From the NCBI GenBank assembly GCA_003212345.1, contig QCPZ01000001.1, forward strand, positions 195,638 through 259,637: a DNA stretch of 64,000 nucleotides. The letters run 5' to 3'. The position numbers and the translations under genes were made by a program. The notes beneath the pieces are model-generated. The model was not told where the DNA came from. It was given only the letters and a program-made list of their open reading frames with translations, and did not search any database. This stretch comes from SAR116 cluster bacterium AG-447-A06. GTDB lineage: Bacteria > Pseudomonadota > Alphaproteobacteria > Puniceispirillales > Puniceispirillaceae. The number at the start of each line of letters is the position of its first letter. The stretch's first letter is position 1. Below are positions 21,789-30,665 of the stretch, piece by piece.

Positions 21789-23515
21789 AGGTGGCGTTGG
21801 ACAATTTAAAAATATTAATTACGGCAAACAATTTTTGGACCCGAATGTTTTCATTCCAAGCTCAAAAGAAATGGCATCATCGATTGCTTTTTGGGGTGAT
21901 CCTAGCATTTTTCTGCAATGTCATTACGCCATCAAAATCTATTGCATCAAAAAGTCAAGACTTACAGATGAGGTCGACCGCAGCAAATTACTTAGCCGCT
22001 CGACAAGCACTTTATTTCAAAGATTTTAGAGCATCTGCTTCTTTTTACCTGACTGCGCTGAATTCTGATCATAACAACGCAGGCCTTTTGAAGCAGGCTT
22101 TTTACGCACAATATCAGCTCGGCAATATTGACGCAGCCGCAACGCTAGCCCGTGAAATGGAATTGCTGAATATAGCCAGTAGATTTGCAAGTGAGCCTGC
22201 AACAGCACAAGCAATTTTAATGGAAGACTGGGATGCAGTTTTGGTTCTGGCTGATTTGATTGCTGAAGATATCGATGCACAACCCGTAGCTGCAATTATG
22301 AGAGCCTGGGCATTAGTTGCTAAGGGCCAGGGACCCGCCGGATTATCGCATCTCATCCAATCAAGCAAAACGAATATATCAGGAAACAAATCTGCCCCAA
22401 CCATTTTCAGAATGCAGGCGGCAAGAATGGCCGACTATCTTGGCGATTCTGACGAGATGTTGAAATTCGCTGACCAACTCTTAAAACGTAATGACCTCTC
22501 ATCACAGCTTTTGCTTCAGCTCGCTAGCCTTTATGCGCGACACAACAAAAACATCAAGCTAGGGCAACTGATCGCGCAGCTTCCAAATGGCTTCAACAAA
22601 TTAAAGATCCGTGAAGTGCTTTCTCACCAAACAACTTCTCCAAAAATTGCCCACCATATCGCTGCTGGAATTATTGATGCAAGCCTGATTGCAAATCAGT
22701 CAAAAAATGACAACATGCTAAAAGCACGCCTAGGGCTTGCGCTATATCTTAATCCACAGTCAGACAGGGCGCGGTTTTTAATTGCGCAGACATTGAGTGA
22801 AATAAACCAAAAACAAAGTGCAAAAGAACAGTTGGCTGCTATTGATCCCAACGGGGTATGGAGTCAACCGCGTCTACTTTTGGAAGTTAACATTGATCGT
22901 GCAGATAACATTGGACTTGCAATTAGCCACCTGCAAAGGTCGCTCGATAAAGATCGCAAAAACGCGTTTCTGCAAAAAGAGCTTGGAGATCTTTACCGTA
23001 TATCTGATCAGTTAGATAAGGCTCGGGATGCATATTTGATGGCAATCTCTCTTGGCTTATCATCAGCGAACCTTGACCGTAATCTTGCCATCTCCTACGA
23101 ACAATTAGAGGAAGACCGTCTAGCCGAAGATAGTTTCCAAGCAGCGCTGAAAAAGAACCCGCAAGACCCTTTTACCCTTAATTATCTTGGTTATTGGTGG
23201 GCAGATGAGGGGCGCAATCTTGAAGATGCAATTGGCCTGATTGAACGAGCAGTTCGCCTACGCCCTCGCAGTGGATATTTTGTTGACTCGCTTGGCTGGG
23301 TACATTTCAAACTAGGCAATCTTGATCTCGCTGTTGCGTTTCTTGAGCAGGCTACCATTCTCGAACCAGTTGACCCAGTGATTTCCGATCATCTTGGTGA
23401 TGCGTACTGGGCAACAGGTCGATTTGTCGAAGCCCGTTTCAAATGGCAATATGCCCTGTCAATTACTGATGATGATGATCTAAAAGCCAACCTTACGGCT
23501 AAGCTCGCGCGATGA
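21785..23515 (+). CDS. Tetratricopeptide repeat protein
   Basis: A 576-aa protein of helical TPR-type repeats. The clearest are in the C-terminal third (for example [28 protein letters not shown] and [30 protein letters not shown]). The GTG start overlaps the ETF-QO stop (GTGA). An internal ATG at 21845 would begin a better signal peptide, with a KKWHHR n-region and [13 protein letters not shown] core, so the mature protein is probably exported. The stop overlaps ispE (ATGA). TPR proteins in this ETF-QO/ispE neighbourhood are common in Alphaproteobacteria, but the role is unknown. Confidence 0.8.
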   Translation: MKVALDNLKILITANNFWTRMFSFQAQKKWHHRLLFGVILAFFCNVITPSKSIASKSQDLQMRSTAANYLAARQALYFKDFRASASFYLTALNSDHNNAGLLKQAFYAQYQLGNIDAAATLAREMELLNIASRFASEPATAQAILMEDWDAVLVLADLIAEDIDAQPVAAIMRAWALVAKGQGPAGLSHLIQSSKTNISGNKSAPTIFRMQAARMADYLGDSDEMLKFADQLLKRNDLSSQLLLQLASLYARHNKNIKLGQLIAQLPNGFNKLKIREVLSHQTTSPKIAHHIAAGIIDASLIANQSKNDNMLKARLGLALYLNPQSDRARFLIAQTLSEINQKQSAKEQLAAIDPNGVWSQPRLLLEVNIDRADNIGLAISHLQRSLDKDRKNAFLQKELGDLYRISDQLDKARDAYLMAISLGLSSANLDRNLAISYEQLEEDRLAEDSFQAALKKNPQDPFTLNYLGYWWADEGRNLEDAIGLIERAVRLRPRSGYFVDSLGWVHFKLGNLDLAVAFLEQATILEPVDPVISDHLGDAYWATGRFVEARFKWQYALSITDDDDLKANLTAKLAR

Positions 23516-24390
23516 TAAATGTTATAGCTCCAGCCAAAATCAATCTATTCCTTCGAATTTGTGGAAAAAATAACGCTGGATATCATTTGCTTGACTCACT
23601 TGTTGCGTTTACGGAGTATGGTGATGAATTAACCATTTACCCAGCTGATAAGGATGAGCTTGTTCTGACTGGGGAATTTGCCAGCACAATCAATACTCAC
23701 ACAAAAAACAACCTAGTGATACGCGCCCTAAATGCTTTTCGCCAAAGTGGAGGACGAATTGGCCCTTTGCGCATTGTGCTTGAAAAAAAAATTCCAGTCG
23801 AAGCCGGGCTCGGGGGAGGTTCAAGCGATGCCGCCGCCTTTCTCCTTGCTATTAATGAACAAAGCAAAGTGCCGCTCAGTCAGCATAATCTTTATGATAT
23901 TGGCCTAAAACTTGGAGCTGATGTTCCAGCGTGTCTTGCGAGAGGCTGCCAGCGTGTTAGCAATATTGGCGAAATTTTAACACCATATGATTTGCCAAAA
24001 ATAGGAGCTGTGCTTCTAGTTAATCCGGGTGTAGCCCTATCAACCAAAGACGTCTTTAACAGCTTTGCGCACCTCAAAAGAAAATCTGGTAGTGGATTTG
24101 GCGGCCCACTATTCATGTTAAATACAGCCAATATAGTCGGGCTCGGCAATGATTTGACCGAAACAGCAGTCTCACTCGCGCCACAAATCAAACTTTGCCT
24201 TGATGAATTAAAGGGATCAAAAGGTGTCGTTGCAGCAGCAATGTCAGGCAGTGGGGCAAGTTGTTTTGCTTTTTTTAAAAACAGAGATTCTGCAAAAATA
24301 ACAGCAAAACATCTACAAAATCTGGGCTATTGGACACAAGTTACACGTATTTTTCGACAAAAAAAACAAACTCATCCACTTCCTTTTTGA
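23512..24390 (+). CDS. ispE: 4-diphosphocytidyl-2-C-methyl-D-erythritol kinase
   Basis: GHMP kinase of the MEP isoprenoid pathway, phosphorylating CDP-ME at the 2-position. It begins APAKINLFLRICGKNNAGYHLLDSLV, which includes the substrate-binding segment. The ATP loop is VEAGLGGGSSDAAAFLLAIN, and a C-terminal AAAMSGSGASCFAFF completes the family motifs. Length is 292 aa. The ATG overlaps the preceding TPR gene by four bases, which sets the start. It is the last gene of the ETF-QO run. Confidence 0.94.
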   Translation: MINVIAPAKINLFLRICGKNNAGYHLLDSLVAFTEYGDELTIYPADKDELVLTGEFASTINTHTKNNLVIRALNAFRQSGGRIGPLRIVLEKKIPVEAGLGGGSSDAAAFLLAINEQSKVPLSQHNLYDIGLKLGADVPACLARGCQRVSNIGEILTPYDLPKIGAVLLVNPGVALSTKDVFNSFAHLKRKSGSGFGGPLFMLNTANIVGLGNDLTETAVSLAPQIKLCLDELKGSKGVVAAAMSGSGASCFAFFKNRDSAKITAKHLQNLGYWTQVTRIFRQKKQTHPLPF

Positions 24391-24486
24391 GCAATCCCTT
24401 TGATTGTAGTGTTTTTAACTAGCGTTCAACAAAGAACAGACTTGATTGCTGTAAACTTGACCGCTAGATTGCACCGTTAACCTAAT

Positions 24487-24561
24487 TGGGGCGTGGCCAA
24501 GTGGTAAGGCATCGGTTTTTGGTATCGTGTATCGTAGGTTCGAATCCTACCGCCCCAGCCA
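24487..24561 (+). tRNA. tRNA-Gln (anticodon TTG)
   Basis: A 75-base cloverleaf with encoded CCA. The acceptor arms TGGGGCG and CGCCCCA pair fully. The D-arm includes AAGTGGTAA, the anticodon loop TTTTGGT gives anticodon TTG (CAA codons), and GGTTCGAATCC forms the T-arm. The anticodon stem has one T-T mismatch at its base. It aligns base for base in length with bacterial tRNA-Gln. It lies between ispE and two oxidoreductase genes. Confidence 0.95.
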
Positions 24562-24616
24562 CCTCCATTAAGTTCAATTAATACACACTTAAACATACCC
24601 AAAAAGGAGCTTTATT

Positions 24617-25639
24617 TTGCGGGCAATTATTATTGGCGCAGGCCGAATGGGCCAAAGGTTCATTGATATTTGTGGGCGCTGTGATGTTGAAGTTGTTGGT
24701 TTAACAGATATCAATAAAGATGCGTTGATCAGTACAAAAAATTTGTATTCATTAGCTGATGATGTTGTTTTCCAAAAATTTGACAGTGTATTTGAGAGTG
24801 CGAACGCTCAACTAGCAATCATCGCTACAACCGCGCCGTCACATTTTGATTATGCGCGAAGGGCTATCGAAAACGGCATAGGGTATGTATTGTGTGAAAA
24901 ACCAGTTGTCACAAATCTTAACGACTATGAACGTTTGCTGGACCTGGTTAAGAATGAAGGCACTTATTTTGCTGTCAATCACCAAATGCGCCACATTGAA
25001 GAATACAAATATATTAAGAGAAGATTAATTCATAGTGATCTTGGTGAGCTTATTTCAATGAGTGTTATTGGAGGGAATGCAGGCATTTCCATGAATGGAA
25101 CGCATTTTTTGGAATTATTTAATTTTCTCACGGGGGAGAAATTAGATCGCGTTAGCGGTTGGTTTGATAAAGAGGTTCAAGTCAACACACGAGGGAAGCA
25201 ATACTGTGATCCGGGCGGATTTATAAAAGGGTATACAACAACAAAGAAGTATCTCACGATAGATTTCCACACTAACGCGGGTTATGGCTTGCTATTGGTG
25301 ATTAACACAACGCATTCGCAGATTGTCGCTGATCTTTTAAGTGGGGAAATGATAATTAATTCCAGAAAACCTGAAGATCGGCATCGAACAACTGGGTTAT
25401 ATGGGCTAGAACCAACAGTGGAACGCTATCCATTTAACCCTCTCGATGTTACCAAATCGTCTACTATTGTGCTTAAAGAGCTTTTAAAGGGGCCCAAGGG
25501 AAATTTTTGCACCTTAAAAGACGCAGGTGAACTGATAAAAACCGTACTTGCATCTTATCACTCTGATAACTTAGATCACGTTGCCGTAAAAATAGACTCA
25601 AACTTTGGCGAACCCTCTATACATTATCAATGGGCTTAG
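24617..25639 (+). CDS. Gfo/Idh/MocA family oxidoreductase
   Basis: A 340-aa NAD(P)-dependent oxidoreductase. The Rossmann motif is IIGAGRMGQRF at the N-terminus, and the family EKP motif appears as LCEKPVVTNL near residue 95. The C-terminal half has the GGNAGISMNGTHFLELFNFLTG segment, where the substrate-site His is expected. The start codon is TTG with AAGGAG seven bases upstream. Such enzymes oxidise or reduce sugars, inositols or sugar nucleotides; the substrate cannot be read here. Its 3' end overlaps the next, related gene by 10 bp. The pair sits immediately after tRNA-Gln, a common insertion point, and looks like a small acquired unit (inference). Confidence 0.85.
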   Translation: MRAIIIGAGRMGQRFIDICGRCDVEVVGLTDINKDALISTKNLYSLADDVVFQKFDSVFESANAQLAIIATTAPSHFDYARRAIENGIGYVLCEKPVVTNLNDYERLLDLVKNEGTYFAVNHQMRHIEEYKYIKRRLIHSDLGELISMSVIGGNAGISMNGTHFLELFNFLTGEKLDRVSGWFDKEVQVNTRGKQYCDPGGFIKGYTTTKKYLTIDFHTNAGYGLLLVINTTHSQIVADLLSGEMIINSRKPEDRHRTTGLYGLEPTVERYPFNPLDVTKSSTIVLKELLKGPKGNFCTLKDAGELIKTVLASYHSDNLDHVAVKIDSNFGEPSIHYQWA

Positions 25640-26586
25640 AGGTGTTTAAGGTCAGTATCATTGGCGCGGGCAAAATTGCTGAAGAGCATATTAGAGCTTT
25701 TCGTTCTCTCAACGGTGTATCTGTTAACGGTATATTTAGTCGAACTAAATCGAAGGCACTGCGATTGGCTCAACGCTATGACATAGCGGTTGTGGCTAAC
25801 GATATTCAAGATCTCTATGTGCGTACATCTGCTGATCTCGTAGTTGTTGCCGTTACAATTGATGCTTCCAAGGAAATAATTGAGCTTTGCTGGCAATATG
25901 ATTGGAGTGTACTGACGGAAAAACCATTGGGATTGAACTACACCGAAGCACTGAGTTTATCACAGAAGGCTGCGTCCTTGAATAAAGATTGTTTTGTTGC
26001 TTTTAACCGTCGTCATTATGCGTCTGTTGAATGGGTCAGGCAGCAAATTGGCACGCAGACTGGTCCCTTATATATTTCTGCTTTTGGCCAAGAGAGCCTT
26101 CACGAAGTTTGTAAGGAAGGATTTTCTGAAAAAATATTGGAGCATTGGATGTTTGCCAACTCCATTCATATAATTGACTTGATATTATTTTTTGCTGACT
26201 CTCCTGTTAAAGCTATTCATAAGCTTAACCGCTATTCTGCGGGAATGGGCCCTGGGGTGGTTAGCGCATTTATTGAGTTTGAGAATGGAAGCACATCAAT
26301 TTACCAGTGCAATTGGGATATGCAAGGGCCCTGGGGTTTGAGCATTTCAGCTAGATCTAATCGTTGGGAGATAAAACCGCTCGAAACCGCCTATATGCAA
26401 ACTAATGACAATCGAGCAAAGATATACATGCCCGAGGCAACAATTGACGTTGAGTTCAAGCCCGGTTTTAAGAGGCAAGCTGAACGCGCGGTATATGCCT
26501 CGAAAGGGCATAGAAAATTCGAAGCAAATTTGCTTGATGGGTTAGAGACAATGAGAATTGTCGACGACATTTTTTTAGGCAATTAG
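25630..26586 (+). CDS. Gfo/Idh/MocA family oxidoreductase, second of a pair
   Basis: A 318-aa relative of the preceding gene. The N-terminus is KVSIIGAGKIAEEHIRAF, the EKP motif reads TEKPLGLNY at about residue 97, and the mid-region EHWMFANSIHIIDLILFF resembles the catalytic helix with a conserved His. The ATG at 25630 lies inside the upstream gene, and a GTG at 25642 is an alternative start. Because two paralogous-type dehydrogenases are translationally coupled, they may act sequentially on one sugar or sugar-nucleotide, as in deoxysugar or sialic-acid-like pathways; no pathway partner is nearby to confirm this. Confidence 0.83.
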   Translation: MGLEVFKVSIIGAGKIAEEHIRAFRSLNGVSVNGIFSRTKSKALRLAQRYDIAVVANDIQDLYVRTSADLVVVAVTIDASKEIIELCWQYDWSVLTEKPLGLNYTEALSLSQKAASLNKDCFVAFNRRHYASVEWVRQQIGTQTGPLYISAFGQESLHEVCKEGFSEKILEHWMFANSIHIIDLILFFADSPVKAIHKLNRYSAGMGPGVVSAFIEFENGSTSIYQCNWDMQGPWGLSISARSNRWEIKPLETAYMQTNDNRAKIYMPEATIDVEFKPGFKRQAERAVYASKGHRKFEANLLDGLETMRIVDDIFLGN

Positions 26587-26683
26587 ATCACGCTAAACAA
26601 AAGATTTGTTTTTACCTTGCGTGGAGCGCTGAATAATGAGCTTGGGCATGATGATTTTTATAACAAAAAATACAACAAATATT

Positions 26684-26710
26684 TTCATGGATTTTACAAC
26701 AGTCCATGAA
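26684..26710. repeat. Inverted repeat after the oxidoreductase pair
   Basis: TTCATGGA and TCCATGAA form a perfect 8-bp stem around an 11-base loop. It lies in the 207-bp AT-rich gap between two convergent genes. There is no long T tract directly after it on either strand, so it is only a weak terminator candidate. It could mark one edge of the post-tRNA insertion, but I found no copy of the tRNA 3' end here. Confidence 0.35.
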
Positions 26711-26793
26711 TAGAAAATTTTCAAGCTTATTTAAAAAAATGCATTTTTTGGAATCTCGAGCGTCGCAGGGCCCAAAAAATATGTATAACTCAT

Positions 26794-27513
26794 CTAATCG
26801 GCCAGCCGATAACCGTTTTCAGTGGTCAGGACAAGCTGTTTGTCAGTAAGTTGGCGAATTTTTTGGCGCAAACGGTATATGTGAGTTTCCAACGTATGCG
26901 TACTAACAGTATTTTGAAGACCCCAGACTTCGGACAAGATCTGCGCTTTACTCATATCACTCGGAAAAGCCTGATATAAAAATTTCAAAATTGTTGTTTC
27001 TTTCTCGGTGAGCGTCTGCATGCTGTCACTGCCAATGTCAAAAAGCATTTTATTTGCAGGCTCAAAACTTAAATTGCCAATTTCAAATTGCATATCATCA
27101 AATGTCCCAAGCTGAAACAACTGTGAACGGATAAGAGGTATAAGCTCAACCATACGTAGCGGTTTAGTAATATAATTATTTGCTCCAGCTTCAAGGGCAA
27201 GGGCAATAGCATCCTCATCACCCTTGGGAATCAACATAACAATTGATTTGAAAAAACCATTACTGCGTAAACTTCGGCAAATATCAATACTGTTTCCGTC
27301 TGGCATTTGATTACTCAGCAAGACCAAATCGGGATTCGCGTCACGAAACATGTCATCAAAGTTAGTGAGAAAGCCAATCTCTTTTACATTTTTGAACCCT
27401 TCAAGCGCTAACTGTTGGCACAATGTCGCGCGAAAAAGAGAATTATCTTCGACGATTAAAATCCGCGAAGACAGAACCATTTCTTTTTTTTCGTTTGGGG
27501 ACAGCACTTGCAT
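26794..27513 (-). CDS. OmpR-family response regulator with atypical receiver
   Basis: An N-terminal receiver is joined to a C-terminal winged helix. The acidic pair is present (VEDN, Glu22-Asp23), and so is the conserved Lys in YITKPLR (117). At the phosphoacceptor position the usual LLD reads LLSNQMPDG, giving Ser67 instead of Asp, and the switch Thr position in IVMLIPKGDE is Ile. The DNA-binding domain is typical (TLTEKETTILKFLY, ETHIYRLRQKI, TENGYRLAD). It therefore probably binds DNA without classical phosphorylation. No histidine kinase is adjacent. The start may be 27513 or the ATG at 27480. It is divergent from ribA. Confidence 0.85.
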   Translation of the reverse strand: MQVLSPNEKKEMVLSSRILIVEDNSLFRATLCQQLALEGFKNVKEIGFLTNFDDMFRDANPDLVLLSNQMPDGNSIDICRSLRSNGFFKSIVMLIPKGDEDAIALALEAGANNYITKPLRMVELIPLIRSQLFQLGTFDDMQFEIGNLSFEPANKMLFDIGSDSMQTLTEKETTILKFLYQAFPSDMSKAQILSEVWGLQNTVSTHTLETHIYRLRQKIRQLTDKQLVLTTENGYRLAD

Positions 27514-27642
27514 TTTTTATCACAACTCAATACATCAACGTCTCGTGGAAAAATACATACAAGGCTGTTAATCTGACATTTAATAAGATTTTAACTACTC
27601 TAACGCTGTTTGTATATCTATAAACTATGTCGAGGATCTATC

Positions 27643-28776
27643 ATGCAGGATAAGCGTGCAAAAAACGCCCACATGAAGACAGAACGTGCCGCCGCCGAGT
27701 TGCATCGTGGGGGCCATGTCATGCTTCGACTAAATAATGGTGAAGCAGCCCTGTTCCGCGGTGCCGAGTTTGCTGATATTGATGATATTACTGATTTAAG
27801 CCGATTAGCTGGCTCCGGTCCACTTCTTGTACTGACGGCAAACCGAGTAAAAAGTCTGGGACGTTCCCTTCGCAAAGATTGGCCTGCGGCCACGATTGCC
27901 CTTGCCAACCACCAATTAGAACATGTATTTGACTTTGTATTTGGTCACGCGCATCTGGCCCAAGATGATGGAATCAACCTCGTAGCAGAACGGGCGGGCT
28001 CCATTGCAGATCATGCAACGAGATTGTTGCGAAATTCGAAATTATTGCCGGCTGCTTTTCTTGTGCGCATGCCTTTCCGGGATATTGCGGTACAAGACCG
28101 ATTTGCATTGGAACACAATATTCTTGTCCTCGAGGCGAGAGATCTAGAATCATATCAAAATCACAGTGAAACAAAGACTCGTATTACGGCACGCGCGAAA
28201 GTACCATTGGCAGTTGCAGAAGATGCTGAAGTTGTCATGTTTCGCGCCGAAGTTGGGCATGAGGACCACTTTGCCGTTTTAATTGGAACAGGGACTGGTG
28301 TTGAGGCGCCCATTGTAAGGTTGCATTCGCAGTGTATTACTGGAGATGTCTTGGGAAGCTTAAAATGTGATTGTGGAGAACAATTGCAGTCTGCGATGCG
28401 CATGATGACTAACCAAGGCGGCGGCGTATTAATATATTTAGCACAAGAAGGCCGTGATATTGGATTGCTAAACAAAATGCGAGCCTATGCATTACAGGAT
28501 AAAGGTCTTGATACAGTAGATGCTAATCACGCACTGGGTTTCGCGACAGACGAACGAGTTTTTTTGCCCGCAGCACGAATCCTTAATGCACTTGGAGTTT
28601 CACAATTGCGACTGATTACCAACAATCCTGACAAGATCAGCCAGCTTGAGCGTTATGGGATTAAAGTCAAAGAGCGATTACCAATGGACATTGCGAGCAA
28701 TCCGCACAATGAACATTATATAGCCACAAAAAAACGTCGAACGGGCCACATGACTCCAAGCAAAAAAGACCAATGA
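27643..28776 (+). CDS. ribA: GTP cyclohydrolase II with degenerate N-terminal domain
   Basis: Catalyses the first step of riboflavin synthesis, GTP to diamino-hydroxy-ribosylaminopyrimidine phosphate. The C-terminal half has the zinc motif HSQCITGDVLGSLKCDCGEQ, then EGRDIGLLNKMRAYALQD and TNNPDKI. The first 190 residues resemble the position of a DHBP synthase (RibB) domain, but the usual acidic DDEDRENEGD active-site stretch is absent, so that half is probably non-catalytic. The ATG at 27643 follows GAGGAT and is preferred over the TTG at 27610 in the ORF track; length is 377 aa. No FMN riboswitch motif is visible upstream. Confidence 0.9.
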   Translation: MQDKRAKNAHMKTERAAAELHRGGHVMLRLNNGEAALFRGAEFADIDDITDLSRLAGSGPLLVLTANRVKSLGRSLRKDWPAATIALANHQLEHVFDFVFGHAHLAQDDGINLVAERAGSIADHATRLLRNSKLLPAAFLVRMPFRDIAVQDRFALEHNILVLEARDLESYQNHSETKTRITARAKVPLAVAEDAEVVMFRAEVGHEDHFAVLIGTGTGVEAPIVRLHSQCITGDVLGSLKCDCGEQLQSAMRMMTNQGGGVLIYLAQEGRDIGLLNKMRAYALQDKGLDTVDANHALGFATDERVFLPAARILNALGVSQLRLITNNPDKISQLERYGIKVKERLPMDIASNPHNEHYIATKKRRTGHMTPSKKDQ

Positions 28777-28781
28777 AAATT

Positions 28782-29483
28782 TTAACCTTCTCGTTTCCCA
28801 AAAATTGCTGATCCAATACGAACAGAGTTAGCGCCAAAAGAAACTGCTTCCTCAAAATCGTCGCTCATTCCCATCGATAAAGTAAAAATATTATTACGTT
28901 CAGCGATAGTTTTTAAGAGTGCAAAATGCATCGACACCTCTTCATCTACTGGCGGGATGCACATCAAGCCAGTAATTTTTAACTTTGCCTCATCGCGACA
29001 ATAAACAATAAAATCATCAGCATCATCAGGAGCGATACCAGACTTCTGTTCTTCCTCGCCAGTGTTAACCTGAATATAACATTCAAGCTGACGATTCTGG
29101 CAAATCATCTCAACACTAAGAGCTTTAGCCAGTTTTGGACGATCAACAACCTCTATGATGTCAAATAAAGTCACAGCATCACTGACCTTATTGGTTTGTA
29201 ATGGACCAATAAGGTGCAGTTTCAAGTCTGCGTACAAATCACGACGATGCGCCCAACGGCCACTGGCTTCTTGAACACGATTTTCACCAAATACACGTTG
29301 CCCAGCGCTCAGAGCAGCTTCAATCCGATCATCAGGCTGACGTTTACTCACGGCCACCAGAGTTACTGGCCGATCAGTCCCCGATTCCATTTGATATGCC
29401 TGTTCCGCTTCAAAGATTTTGGTACGGATTGCGCCCAAATTATTAGCAACAGCAGAAAGCGCTTTTAAAGCTTTATCTGGCAT
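28782..29483 (-). CDS. YggS/PLPBP family pyridoxal-phosphate homeostasis protein
   Basis: A small alanine-racemase-fold protein that binds PLP and helps keep its level balanced. The PLP Lys lies in LVAVSKRQP (Lys47). The family segments FGENRVQE, HLIGPLQTNK and LSMGMSDDFEEAVSFGANSVRIGSAIFG are all present. At 233 aa it has the usual length and is cytoplasmic. It converges with ribA, with five bases between stops, and is divergent from the porin gene. Confidence 0.92.
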   Translation of the reverse strand: MPDKALKALSAVANNLGAIRTKIFEAEQAYQMESGTDRPVTLVAVSKRQPDDRIEAALSAGQRVFGENRVQEASGRWAHRRDLYADLKLHLIGPLQTNKVSDAVTLFDIIEVVDRPKLAKALSVEMICQNRQLECYIQVNTGEEEQKSGIAPDDADDFIVYCRDEAKLKITGLMCIPPVDEEVSMHFALLKTIAERNNIFTLSMGMSDDFEEAVSFGANSVRIGSAIFGKREG

Positions 29484-29656
29484 AATATTTTCTATCCTTG
29501 AATTTTTTGATCTGTTGCTAAAATATCATTAAATTTTATAAAGATTTAGCTCAATATCGGCAAGACTGTTGTAAAAATATCACACATCAGAAAAAACTTT
29601 ACCCAAATCATCCATCGCTTCTTGTTATTTTTGTGTCAATCAATACTTTAGCACCG

Positions 29657-29672
29657 TTGCCAATGGTGGCAA
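29657..29672 (+). promoter_or_regulatory. Hairpin in the porin leader
   Basis: TTGCCA-ATGG-TGGCAA is a perfect 6-bp stem with a 4-base loop. It lies 26 bases before the porin start and just before the GGGAGA ribosome-binding site. A 5' hairpin here could stabilise an abundant porin mRNA or be a target for post-transcriptional control; both are inference. Confidence 0.4.
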
Positions 29673-29697
29673 TGAATTCTCTAAGGGAGATTTAATA

Positions 29698-30552
29698 ATG
29701 CGTAAGGTTCTTCTTGCGACTACTGCTATCGCAGCAATGGGTGTGACAGCTGCTAATGCTGACATCTCAATTTCCGGTAACTATGAGTGGGAATATACTC
29801 AAACAGATACTGGCACAACATGGGGTGATGATGGTCACATTAACATCACAGCAGTAAATGCAGCCGATAACGGCATGACTTTCACTGCGAAAAGTGTAAT
29901 CACCAACAATTCAGGTGCTAACGCTTCAAACACAGAAGCAAACTATATCTCAGTTGCTGGCGACTTCGGTACAATCATCCTCGGTGATTATGACGATAGT
30001 GCAGCTACTGCCATGGACGGCGCTCTTGGCGCAAACAACGACATCGAAACTCAGGGCGGCACTGGTGGTGCTAGCACAGTAACCGGAATTGGTGGTGCTG
30101 CTGACATTACTTGGATGTCACCAAGCATGTCAGGCTTCAAGGTCGGTGTTTCAAAAGATTTGACAGACGATGATACAGACCTCGATGACGGTAAGACTGA
30201 TATGGCTGTAACATACTCTGTCGGTGGCGCCAGTGTCTACTATGGTAACTCAGATGATAGCACCTCCGTTGGTGTTAAAGGTTCTGTAGCTGGCTTCACT
30301 ATTGCTGTTGGTAATAAGAGCACCAGCGGTAGTACTGCAAAAGCTAATGATGTTGCTGTGAAGTACACACTTGGAAACGGCATCACAATTGCAGCATTGT
30401 CAGCAAGCGGAACTACTGCAGCAGGCGCAAAAGTAAAAGCAAGCAACATTGGTGCAAGCTATGCAATCGTACCTGGTGTAAAGCTTAATGCTGAAAGCGG
30501 TAAGCTTGACGATGCAAACTATACTTGGGTCGCAGTAAATATGTCATTCTAA
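29698..30552 (+). CDS. Outer-membrane porin
   Basis: A 284-aa beta-barrel porin. MRKVLLATTAIAAMGVTAANA is a clear Sec signal peptide. The mature part starts DISISGNYEWEY and has alternating strands such as GMTFTAKSVI and GFKVGVSK separated by Asp/Gly-rich loops. It ends in VAVNMSF, with the terminal Phe recognised by the Bam machinery. It is shorter than enterobacterial trimeric porins but similar to small porins of marine Alphaproteobacteria. A strong ribosome-binding site and a strong terminator suggest high, monocistronic expression. Confidence 0.88.
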   Translation: MRKVLLATTAIAAMGVTAANADISISGNYEWEYTQTDTGTTWGDDGHINITAVNAADNGMTFTAKSVITNNSGANASNTEANYISVAGDFGTIILGDYDDSAATAMDGALGANNDIETQGGTGGASTVTGIGGAADITWMSPSMSGFKVGVSKDLTDDDTDLDDGKTDMAVTYSVGGASVYYGNSDDSTSVGVKGSVAGFTIAVGNKSTSGSTAKANDVAVKYTLGNGITIAALSASGTTAAGAKVKASNIGASYAIVPGVKLNAESGKLDDANYTWVAVNMSF

Positions 30553-30577
30553 TTGAAAGATCTACAATTAGGATATT

Positions 30578-30605
30578 AAAGGAGGGGCATGCCCCTCCTT
30601 TTTTC
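30578..30605 (+). terminator. Rho-independent terminator of the porin gene
   Basis: A 24-base perfect palindrome (arms AAAGGAGGGGC and GCCCCTCCTTT) is followed by more T residues, 25 bases after the porin stop. The GC-rich stem with a T tract is a textbook intrinsic terminator and the strongest one in the window. Confidence 0.92.
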
Positions 30606-30665
30606 TTTACAAATTCCATACCTATTTGCATTGTTGCGCAAGGGACAGAATCATGGGAGCCTTTG

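Noticed and set aside
27514-27642. FMN riboswitch before ribA
   Set aside because: The 129-bp region is too short and lacks the conserved RFN-element segments.
30525-30665. Upstream extension of the DUF3576 ORF
   Set aside because: It would cross the porin stop and the strong terminator and would bury the signal peptide; the ATG at 30666 gives a proper lipoprotein start.
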